The position numbers were made by a program, and so were the translations under genes. Under the pieces are notes generated by a model. That model was given only the letters and a program-made list of their open reading frames with translations. It did no database searches and was not told the origin of the DNA. A stretch of 14,880 nucleotides of DNA from the NCBI GenBank assembly GCA_029747585.1, contig JAPEVF010001043.1, forward strand, positions 1-14,880. Direction: 5' to 3'. Source of the DNA: Pleurotus djamor. Lineage: Eukaryota > Basidiomycota > Agaricomycetes > Agaricales > Pleurotaceae. Each line of letters begins with the position of its first letter. The first letter of the stretch is position 1. Positions 7,703 to 14,880 of this stretch are shown in pieces.

Positions 7703-8358
7703 AATAGGAGGGGGCCCGGGGACGTCATCATTATGAGTAATCGGAGAAATCTTTACTAATCGATGACGCAAGTGGCGGGGCTTATCAGTCAGCATTTCTA
7801 TTGTCATTACCAATCTTTTTCACATGTGAGTCATGCGCCATGTGGGTCGTTTCATGGGATTGGTCCGGCTATCGGGGGCCGATGACATCGTGGGTGTTTG
7901 CTGACTGAACAATGACTAAACTTAGTCCGGAACAGCCATCGGATCTACACATCAGTGATGGATTGATCCGGTACCTTGATGAACCATGTGAATGCGGAGC
8001 GAGCGCTGATACTGCGGCGATACTAGATCCATGTGATACATCGCACCCGNTAGACCGGGCTCGTCGATCACCGGAGTGAAGACGGACCACTCTGAGTTTC
8101 CCCAGAGCGCCATACTTAGCGCTTAGCGTACCAAGTCCACTGGACACAATGACCAACAGGTCTTGCATCGCGCGCGAGGCAGTATCGTTGCCGACCAACT
8201 CGTAGTCGGTGTCGTTAACTTTATCTAACCCGTTCGTTCCCTCTTATGGGTTACTAAGGTCGTTATGTAGGTAGTCGACTGTGACGTAGAGTTGGCTTGA
8301 AGCTCCTTCCTAAACCGGACTGTGAATATTAAGCAATTAAGCGTGGTACGCACAGAGT

Positions 8359-8409
8359 TAACGGTTAGGGTTCGGTTAGCGTTTAGGCTAACGGTTAGGG
8401 TTCGGTTAG
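8359..8409. repeat. Internal telomere-like repeat pair, copy 2
   Basis: Same two 21-base units with 30-base period (8359-8379 and 8389-8409), unchanged from copy 1. Confidence 0.75.
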
Positions 8410-8530
8410 GCTATGAAGTCATTGGGAATCGTTAGATGTATAACGAATTCACGATCGATTAACTCACGTTAGGTTTTGGGTTAGAACGCTTAATCCAGGT
8501 TCACAAAACGTCGGTGATGGCTAGATCGAT

Positions 8531-10702
8531 CTAAGCCGTGCCTCTTTTAGAGCCTCTTCCGAGCATTGGATGTTCCTGATCGGGCGAGGCCGATCTTCTG
8601 TGCAGGACAATGTCGCTTTCGTCATCGGATAATTCGATGCCTTCTGCTAGAGATTTACTAGCGTCCAGTAAGTGACTGCCCAAATCAACAGGGGGAATCG
8701 TAGGAACAACACCACCTTCTTCGGCGATGTTTTCATCCATTTTGCGGAAAACTACTTTCTTCCATGTATTTGTAAGGTCAAATATATTTCGGCCTCGTTT
8801 GCGGCTTACAATATATCGACGCCCGAGTATTCCGGTCTTTCTAAGATCAGGAATCCAAGCGCTTTCGCCGTTTCCTACAGGGATCTCGCATTTGAGATCC
8901 GGTCGTACTTCGGTTAAGAACTCTTCATCTGTCTCGTGAGACGGGAAATATCTGTAGTGGGGTCCAGCTGGGACCATACCTTTATCGGCGCGGTCATGCC
9001 ACTCCGACCAGTACTCGGTCATAGTTTTTCCTAGCTCGGAAGCGTTGAAATAGTTCCAAGTATCGTCGAATCGGGATTTCAAGACAAGAACACCTTCGTT
9101 GTGCTCATCCGACCCGCTTCTTACGGCGAATCGTTTTTCCCAACGTTCTTGCGCATATCTCTTGCACCAATTCATGACGAGATCTAACGGATAGCCGCGA
9201 GCAAGATAAAGGGCGTTAAGATCCTTTATTGCGCCCATGTAGTTTCCTATGCTACTGCATATAACGGCTAACCTGGAGCATTCTCCAATGTAGACGCCTC
9301 TTTTGACGTCCATCGGATGATGGCTTACCCAAGGAACTCTTTCACGGTGGTTTCCGAATTTGACAAACGGTTTCCATTGCAAAGACGTACCATCTTTGTA
9401 TATGTAACTGTCGAGAAATTGGCATCCAATTTCGGAAACTTCCCATTCAATCGTACAACCATCGAACTTGATCGTTTCTTTCATAAGCTGAAGAGCTTCG
9501 TCTGCAGATTCCGCGTAGACGATGCTAAAACAATCATCGATGTAACGCCCGTAAAAGGCGACTTGTGGGTGAGAGAGTATACCAGCTTTTGTTTCGAAAT
9601 AAACACCATATAGATTTGCCAGTGCCGGCGCTGAGGCGACACCCATGGCGCATCCGTTTAGCTGTTCGTAATACTCGTCTCCAAGTTGTGCGATTAACTT
9701 AGTATTGCCAATCTCGATGGCACGTTCAAAGAGTTCGTACTTTAACTCATTCTGACTAAGGGAGTTGTAATGCTCCGAAAAGTCTTGAGGTACGTCCACG
9801 ACGTCGGGTCCCGATTGATTAAGAAGCCAATCTCGATACATCTCACACACCAGTTTGATGCATCTCTTAATCGGTATATTCGGGTAGTAGGCGACGACGT
9901 CGCCCCAGACGAAGAACCATCGTCTGGAGCGGTCTATACTAAGTTGGCTTAGTCTTACGAATAAGTCCTTCGTACCATGTATAATAGAAGGAGATCCCTT
10001 GACGAGACCGCTAAGTTCTTTTGTGACAAACTTGGCTGCCGGATTAAATAGAACGCTGTGACAAGGTATTATGGGGCGAAATCCAGTAGGCTTCTTATGG
10101 ATTTTCGGAATCCCATGAAATTGAGGATACGTGTGTGTAAACGTACTTTCGTCCTCATCTTGTCGACAAAACTGTCTAAAAAACTTTGGTACACCAAGTA
10201 TGCTAAGATAGATATGATGCTCCGTCGCATTCGCGAGTTCGTTCATTTGTTCCATCTTTTCATCCATTATTGCATCTGCTTCTATCTTGGACAAACGACG
10301 ATAGTTGCGTTCATCTTGCAATAACTTCAGCTCGTTCCGTCGGATCCAATCCCGTTCAGACACCGCGAGGCCTAGATTCTTGTCCGTCATCGTCACAACG
10401 TAATTGTTGTTGGATAAGAATTGTCTCAGACGGGTTATGCGAGGAGCGAACGGTTTCGCTTGAAGCTCCTGCAGTTTTTCCTTAGGGAGATTGGATATAG
10501 TCTTATAGACGTACATCTCTCCCATCTTAAGGCCCATCGTGATATATAGCGGTAAGCGTGGCGGCAGCTTTTTAACTTTAGCTTCGACCGCGTACTCTGG
10601 ATCAAACGGTTTATCAAGTCCTTCCTTAAACGTAAAATAAATTCGCCAACTTAATCTACGTTTAAACTCATTCCAAGCTTCCTTGATGAGTTGTTCGTTA
10701 GG
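8531..10702 (-). CDS. PLE reverse transcriptase, copy 2, N-terminally truncated
   Basis: The RT frame is open from the truncation point (first element codon 10702, proline of the PNEQLIKEAW segment, corresponding to residue 11 of copy 1) to the stop at 8531. All catalytic motifs, including the motif A aspartate and YIDD, are intact. Compared with copy 1 I see a single substitution, Thr to Met at position 499. It lacks the frameshift region, the N-terminal conserved segment and ORF1, so it could only start from an internal methionine (for example at 10537) and is probably not autonomous. Lack of any nonsense mutation points to recent insertion or sequence homogenisation. Confidence 0.8.
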   Translation of the reverse strand, partial: PNEQLIKEAWNEFKRRLSWRIYFTFKEGLDKPFDPEYAVEAKVKKLPPRLPLYITMGLKMGEMYVYKTISNLPKEKLQELQAKPFAPRITRLRQFLSNNNYVVTMTDKNLGLAVSERDWIRRNELKLLQDERNYRRLSKIEADAIMDEKMEQMNELANATEHHIYLSILGVPKFFRQFCRQDEDESTFTHTYPQFHGIPKIHKKPTGFRPIIPCHSVLFNPAAKFVTKELSGLVKGSPSIIHGTKDLFVRLSQLSIDRSRRWFFVWGDVVAYYPNIPIKRCIKLVCEMYRDWLLNQSGPDVVDVPQDFSEHYNSLSQNELKYELFERAIEIGNTKLIAQLGDEYYEQLNGCAMGVASAPALANLYGVYFETKAGILSHPQVAFYGRYIDDCFSIVYAESADEALQLMKETIKFDGCTIEWEVSEIGCQFLDSYIYKDGTSLQWKPFVKFGNHRERVPWVSHHPMDVKRGVYIGECSRLAVICSSIGNYMGAIKDLNALYLARGYPLDLVMNWCKRYAQERWEKRFAVRSGSDEHNEGVLVLKSRFDDTWNYFNASELGKTMTEYWSEWHDRADKGMVPAGPHYRYFPSHETDEEFLTEVRPDLKCEIPVGNGESAWIPDLRKTGILGRRYIVSRKRGRNIFDLTNTWKKVVFRKMDENIAEEGGVVPTIPPVDLGSHLLDASKSLAEGIELSDDESDIVLHRRSASPDQEHPMLGRGSKRGTA

Positions 10703-10705
10703 ATT

Positions 10706-10723
10706 TTAGGGTTAGGGTTAGGG
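10706..10723 (+). repeat. Three TTAGGG units between copy 2 and copy 3
   Basis: Three perfect TTAGGG units, preceded by two extra T bases (10704-10705) not found in the intact element. This is the longest telomere stretch in the window and the clearest sign that the 5' end of copy 2 was once a chromosome end extended by telomerase. Confidence 0.9.
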
Positions 10724-10782
10724 CGAAGCTCGACGACCGAAGGGAGGAGAGCGAGTTAAAATCAAGTTACTGAGAGTAAGAC

Positions 10783-10858
10783 GTTAGCACCAAAGTACTG
10801 GGGGATTACCCAGTCAGCACTTTCGTCCTTTTAAGGACTCATCAGTGGCTACGCTAAC
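10783..10858 (-). ncRNA. Hammerhead ribozyme, PLE copy 3
   Basis: Identical to the other two ribozymes. Predicted cleavage is between 10793 and 10792; with the copy 2 ribozyme it would delimit a 3156-nt RNA covering the truncated copy 2. Confidence 0.9.
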
Positions 10859-11514
10859 AATAGGAGGGGGCCCGGGGACGTCATCATTATGAGTAATCGG
10901 AGAAATCTTTACCAATCGATGACGCAAGTGGCGGGGCTTATCAGTCAGCATTTCTATTGTCATTACCAATCTTTTTCACATGTGAGTCATGCGCCATGTG
11001 GGTCGTTTCATGGGATTGGTCCGGCTATCGGGGGCCGATGACATCGTGGGTGATTGCTGACTGAACAATGACTAAACTTAGTCCGGAACAGCCATCGGAT
11101 CTACACATCAGTGATGGATTGATCCGGTACCTTGATGAACCATGTGAGTGCGGAGCGAGCGCTGATACTGCGGCGATACTAGATCCATGTGATACATCGC
11201 ACCCGGTAGACCGGGCTCGTCGATCACCGGAGTGAAGACGGACCACTCTGAGTTTCCCCAGAGCGCCATACTTAGCGCTTAGCGTACCAAGTCCACTAGA
11301 CGCAATGACCAGCAGGTCTTGTATCGCGCGCGAGGCAGTATCGTTGCCGACCAACTCGTAGTCGGTGTCGTTAACTTTATCTAACCCGTTCGTTCCCTCT
11401 TATGGGTTACTAAGGTCGTTATGTAGGTAGTCGACTGTGACGTAGAGTTGGCTTGAAGCTCCTACCTAAACCGGACTGTGAATCTTAAGCAATTAAGCGT
11501 GGTACGCACAGAGT

Positions 11515-11565
11515 TAACGGTTAGGGTTCGGTTAGCGTTTAGGCTAACGGTTAGGGTTCGGTTAG
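11515..11565. repeat. Internal telomere-like repeat pair, copy 3
   Basis: Same two 21-base units (11515-11535 and 11545-11565), again unchanged. Confidence 0.75.
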
Positions 11566-11686
11566 GCTATGAAGTCATTGGGAATCATTAGATGTATAAC
11601 GAATTCACGATCGATTAACTCACGTTAGGTTTTGGGTTAGAACGCTTAATCCAGGTTCACAAAACGTCGGTGATGGCTAGATCGAT

Positions 11687-14024
11687 CTAAGCCGTGCCTC
11701 TTTTAGAGCCTCTTCCGAGCATTGGATGTTCCTGATCGGGCGAAGCCGATCTTCTGTGCAGGACAATGTCGCTTTCGTCATCGGATAATTCGATGCTTTC
11801 GGCTAGAGATTTACTAGCGTCCAGTAAGTGACTGCCCAAATCAACAGGGGGAATCGTAGGAACAACACCACCTTCTTCGGCGATGTTTTCATCCATTTTG
11901 CGGAAAACTACTTTCTTCCATGTATTCGTAAGGTCAAATATATTTCGACCTCGTTTGCGGCTTACAATATATCGACGCCCGAGTATTCCAGTCTTTCTAA
12001 GATCAGGAATCCAAGCACTTTCGCCGTTTCCTACAGGGATCTCGCATTTGAGATCCGGTCGTACTTCGGTTAAGAACTCTTCATCTGTCTCGTGAGACGG
12101 GAAATATCTGTAGTGGGGTCCAGCTGGGACCATACCTTTATCGGCGCGGTCATGCCACTCCGACCAGTACTCGGTCATAGTTTTTCCTAGCTCGGAAGCA
12201 TTGAAATAGTTCCAAGTATCGTCGAATCGGGATTTCAAGACAAGAACGCCTTCGTTGTGCTCATCCGACCCGCTTCTTACGGCGAATCGTTTTTCCCAAC
12301 GTTCTTGCGCATATCTCTTGCACCAATTCATGACGAGATCTAACGGATAGCCGCGAGCAAGATAAAGGGCGTTAAGATCCTTTATTGCGCCCGTGTAGTT
12401 TCCTATGCTACTGCATATAACGGCTAACCTGGAGCATTCTCCGATGTAGACGCCTCTCTTGACGTCCATCGGATGATGGCTTACCCAAGGAACTCTTTCA
12501 CGGTGGTTTCCGAATTTGACAAACGGTTTCCATTGCAAAGACGTACCATCTTTGTATATGTAACTGTCGAGAAATTGGCATCCAATTTCGGAAACTTCCC
12601 ATTCAATCGTACAACCATCGAGCTTGATCGTTTCTTTCATAAACTGAAGAGCTTCGTCTGCAGATTCCGCGTAGACGATGCTAAAACAATCATCGATGTA
12701 ACGCCCGTAAAAGGCGACTTGTGGGTGAGAGAGTATACCAGCTTTTGTTTCGAAATAAACACCATATAGATTTGCCAGTGCCGGCGCTGAGGCGACACCC
12801 ATGGCGCATCCGTTTAGCTGTTCGTAATACTCGTCTCCAAGTTGTGCGATTAACTTAGTATTGCCAATCTCGATGGCACGTTCAAAGAGTTCGTACTTTA
12901 ACTCATTCTGACTAAGGGAGTTGTAATGCTCCGAAAAGTCTTGAGGTACGTCCACGACGTCGGGTCCCGATTGATTAAGAAGCCAATCTCGATACATCTC
13001 ACACACCAGTTTGATGCATCTCTTAATCGGTATATTCGGGTAGTAGGCGACGACGTCGCCCCAGACGAAGAACCATCGTCTGGAGCGGTCTATACTAAGT
13101 TGGCTTAGCCTTACAAATAAGTCCTTCGTACCATGTATAATAGAAGGAGATCCCTTGACGAGACCGCTAAGTTCTTTTGTGACAAACTTGGCTGCCGGAT
13201 TAAATAGAACGCTGTGACAAGGTATTATGGGGCGAAATCCAGTAGGCTTCTTATGGATTTTCGGAATCCCATGAAATTGAGGATACGTGTGTGTAAACGT
13301 ACTTTCGTCCTCATCTTGTCGACAAAACTGTCTAAAAAACTTTGGTACACCAAGTATGCTAAGATAGATATGATGCTCCGTCGCATTCGCGAGTTCGTTC
13401 ATTTGTTCCATCTTTTCATCCATTATTGCATCTGCTTCTATCTTGGACAAACGACGATAGTTGCGTTCATCTTGCAATAACTTCAGCTCGTTCCGTCGGA
13501 TCCAATCCCGTTCAGACACCGCGAGGCCTAGATTCTTATCCGTCATCGTCACAACGTAATTGTTGTTGGATAAGAATTGTCTCAGACGGGTTATGCGAGG
13601 AGCGAACGGATTCGCTTGAAGCTCCTGCAATTTTTCCTTTGGGAGATTGGATATAGTCTTATAGACGTACATCTCTCCCATCTTAAGGCCCATCGTGATA
13701 TATAGCGGTAAGCGTGGCGGCAGCTTTTTAACTTTAGCTTCGACCGCGTACTCTGGATCAAACGGTTTATCAAGTCCTTCCTTAAACGTAAAATAAATTC
13801 GCCAACTTAATCTACGCTTAAACTCATTCCAAGCTTCCTTGATGAGTTGTTCGTTAGGACGAGTGAAAAACATATATTTCAACCCCAACGATAGCTCGGC
13901 TGCTAAGTGGGGGGGGTATTACTACATTGTCCGACATATGTACAGAGTTACGAAATAGGCCAGCCTCTATAAGCGAAATAGGCATATGTAAATGTACAGA
14001 AGAGATTGCGTTATCCCAGGACAT
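11687..14024 (-). CDS. PLE reverse transcriptase (ORF2), copy 3, with probable +1 frameshift
   Basis: Organised as in copy 1: an ATG at 14024 in the upstream frame, a C8 run at 13916-13909, then the RT frame to a stop at 11687 (733 residues from the TTG at 13888; first ATG in the RT frame at 13873). All RT motifs and YIDD are intact. I see four substitutions against copy 1: K93N, L416F, F423L and G698S, none in a catalytic motif. Between the ATG and the C8 run, two of three base differences from copy 1 are silent in the upstream frame and one is Thr to Met, which mildly supports that this frame is translated. With an intact ORF2 but an incomplete ORF1 this copy is probably not autonomous. Confidence 0.85.
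13909..13916 (-). promoter_or_regulatory. C8 run, probable +1 frameshift or slippage site, copy 3
   Basis: Eight C on the minus strand, the same number and position as in copy 1, joining the upstream frame to the RT frame by +1. Confidence 0.55.
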
Positions 14025-14104
14025 AGTTAGTATTTCGTCGGGTAAAGATCTAGCATGAAAAGGACTTACGAACGGTTGCCTCGATGAAGAGGGCGACGAT
14101 GCCG

Positions 14105-14585
14105 TTAGTTTGCCTTGCGCTTGCCTTTCTTGTCCGATCCCGACGCTGAAGACTCCGCCCTTTTCCGTTTTTCGCCTTTCATCATGCTCTTGATTTTCTT
14201 GGCGTTGGCGGCTTTCGCCGCCTCGACCTTGCGAGAGACTTCTTGAGCTTTGATTTGACGATCTTTCTTGGTTTTGGGCGGGGGTGTTTGCTTCTTGGCG
14301 GTACTCTGGCCAGACTAAATCGGTGTACGATGTCCAGTTAGTTTCCGGAGTGGCAAGTAAGAAGTTTGGACTTACATTCTTATTCTTGGCCGGCGCAAGT
14401 TGCAGCTTCTTCATCCGCGCGTTCAGAGCCTTGTCGACCAAGGACTGGATGGAGGGACCGGGGCGAGTTTGGTCTACGTCCATGGCGTCGGATGCTTTTT
14501 GGGCGACTTCCTTCTTCTTCTCGATCTTCTTAGCCATTACGTCGTGATGACGTTTAACGATGGTTATGATTTGAGTGCACAGGAG
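14105..14585 (-). CDS. PLE ORF1, copy 3, 5'-truncated
   Basis: The 3' part of exon 1 (14585-14376) and all of exon 2 (14314-14105, 69 codons) remain, separated by the 61-nt intron. The frame is open up to the break, where the original start is missing; the first ATG left is at 14537, equivalent to residue 253 of copy 1. Exon 2 differs from copy 1 at four bases: two silent, one Thr to Ala and one Arg to Gly. Without the first ~230 residues the product is unlikely to be functional. Confidence 0.65.
14315..14375 (-). other. Spliceosomal intron in ORF1, copy 3
   Basis: Donor GTAAGT begins at 14375, CTAAC branch at 14341-14337 and acceptor TAG at 14317-14315, the same length and phase as in copy 1. 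The donor differs from copy 1 (GTATGT) but both are standard fungal donors. Confidence 0.8.
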
Positions 14586-14730
14586 GGTTATATAGAAGAA
14601 AATGAGATGACCGATAAAACCACCCTAGGGTGAAAATAAACCCTAGGAATCCCAGAATAAACCCTAGGTCAGCCGAAATAAACCCTACTGCATCCCGAGT
14701 ATACGCTGTCTTGAGGCTGCACAAACCCAC
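14586..14730. repeat. Right flank with three 21-nt period units (AATAAACCCTA)
   Basis: After the break at the copy 3 end the sequence is unrelated to the element. AATAAACCCTAGG occurs at 14635-14647 and 14656-14668, and AATAAACCCTA at 14677-14687, each 21 bases apart. The core reads TAGGGTTTA on the minus strand, so it is telomere-like but in the opposite orientation to the junction repeats. I see no gene here. Confidence 0.6.
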
Positions 14731-14880
14731 GGTCAGCCAGGCTGACCACACATGAGAGCGGAGCACAGCTAGTCCACCCTCTGAAGTCATGGTCAGCCTG
14801 GCTGACCACAGGTTGAGCGCACCTCTCCCATAGTCTTCCGGGCTGACCACCACTGTCCCCAGTATGTCACGGTCAGCCCG
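14731..14880. repeat. Palindrome-bearing ~60-nt repeat, cut by window edge
   Basis: A perfect 17-base palindrome GGTCAGCC-N-GGCTGACC lies at 14731-14747 (centre A) and 14791-14807 (centre T), 60 bases apart. Half-sites GGCTGACC at 14841-14848 and GGTCAGCC at 14871-14878, plus an earlier GGTCAGCC at 14667-14674, suggest a degenerate satellite continuing to the right. The bases between palindromes are poorly conserved. Its function is unknown. Confidence 0.6.

Larger units (their letters stand above)
7568..8530 (-). other. 3' region of PLE copy 2
   Basis: Same 963-nt arrangement as in copy 1. Here the region lies immediately upstream, in the transcribed direction, of the complete ORF1 of copy 1, so any promoter or RNA-processing signal in it would act on that unit. 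Confidence 0.65.
7568..10703 (-). mobile_element. Penelope-like retroelement copy 2, 5'-truncated
   Basis: This copy has the complete 963-nt 3' region (8530-7568) and most of the RT, then stops at 10703, inside the RT N-terminus. The break lies where the element itself reads GTTAGGA, and it is followed by TT and three TTAGGG units. There is no ORF1. The copy is nearly identical to copy 1 over its whole length, and the offset between them stays at 4615 bases from the 3' end to the truncation point, so no indel is present. One base (8050) is an N. Confidence 0.85.
10724..11686 (-). other. 3' region of PLE copy 3
   Basis: Same length and layout as in the other copies, with ribozyme and internal telomere-like units. 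It lies directly upstream, in the transcribed direction, of the truncated RT of copy 2. Confidence 0.65.
10724..14585 (-). mobile_element. Penelope-like retroelement copy 3, 5'-truncated in ORF1
   Basis: Copy 3 has the full 3' region (11686-10724), an intact RT (14024-11687) and the 3' part of ORF1 with its intron. It loses similarity to copy 1 at about 14585, where GGGTTA follows. The offset to copy 1 is a constant 7771 bases from the 3' end through the intron, so there are no indels. The last 53 bases or so before the break are clearly more diverged from copy 1 (8 differences) than the rest. Confidence 0.85.

Noticed and set aside
2953..14585. Regularly spaced repeats suggestive of a CRISPR array or LTR retrotransposon
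   Set aside because: The repeats are whole element copies 3-4.6 kb long. There are no spacers, no long terminal repeats of a single element, and no integrase or protease; the RT is of the Penelope type.
14554..14853. A 99-codon minus-strand frame across the right flank
   Set aside because: Its Gly/Phe/Leu repeats are simply the translated 21-nt and palindromic repeats, and it crosses the copy 3 break.

Overview
This window looks like a subtelomeric region of a filamentous fungus, most probably an agaricomycete (mushroom-type) basidiomycete. The pointers are TTAGGG telomere units, short (57-61 nt) introns with fungal donor, branch and acceptor signals, a TET/JBP-like 2-oxoglutarate oxygenase fragment of the kind common in mushrooms, and endonuclease-less Penelope-like retroelements (PLEs) resembling the Coprina group of basidiomycete chromosome ends.

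Left third (1-2940): single-copy-looking host DNA. It holds the 3' end of an oxygenase gene (2-532, +) and a decayed multi-exon gene on the minus strand (about 2285-773) that I do not recognise. About 650 bases follow in which I see nothing certain. At 2940 this DNA stops abruptly and is followed directly by two TTAGGG units.

Centre and right (2941-14585): three head-to-tail copies of one PLE, all with coding sequence on the minus strand and each separated from the previous DNA by 1.5 to 3 TTAGGG units. Copy 1 (2953-7558) carries both ORFs and may be full length. Copy 2 (7568-10703) and copy 3 (10724-14585) are cut short at their 5' ends. Each copy has an identical-length 963-nt 3' region with a complete hammerhead ribozyme motif near its end and two internal telomere-like repeats. 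ORF1 (copy 1, partial in copy 3) contains a 61-nt intron; its spliced product ends in a Lys/Arg-rich tail. ORF2 is the reverse transcriptase, which carries a long C-terminal extension with no GIY-YIG endonuclease signature; it appears to need a +1 shift at a run of eight C to join its N-terminal part.

The layout fits repeated extension of a chromosome end. The G-rich 3' overhang primes reverse transcription of the element RNA, telomerase adds a few repeats to the new end, and the next copy is added on top. On this reading the telomere lay to the right and copy 1 is the oldest. In the transcribed direction each ribozyme lies just upstream of the next unit's ORF1 or RT, so tandem transcripts could be cut into units.

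Right edge (14586-14880): a different sequence made of a 21-nt period repeat with AAACCCTA cores and a roughly 60-nt period repeat carrying the 17-base palindrome GGTCAGCC-N-GGCTGACC.
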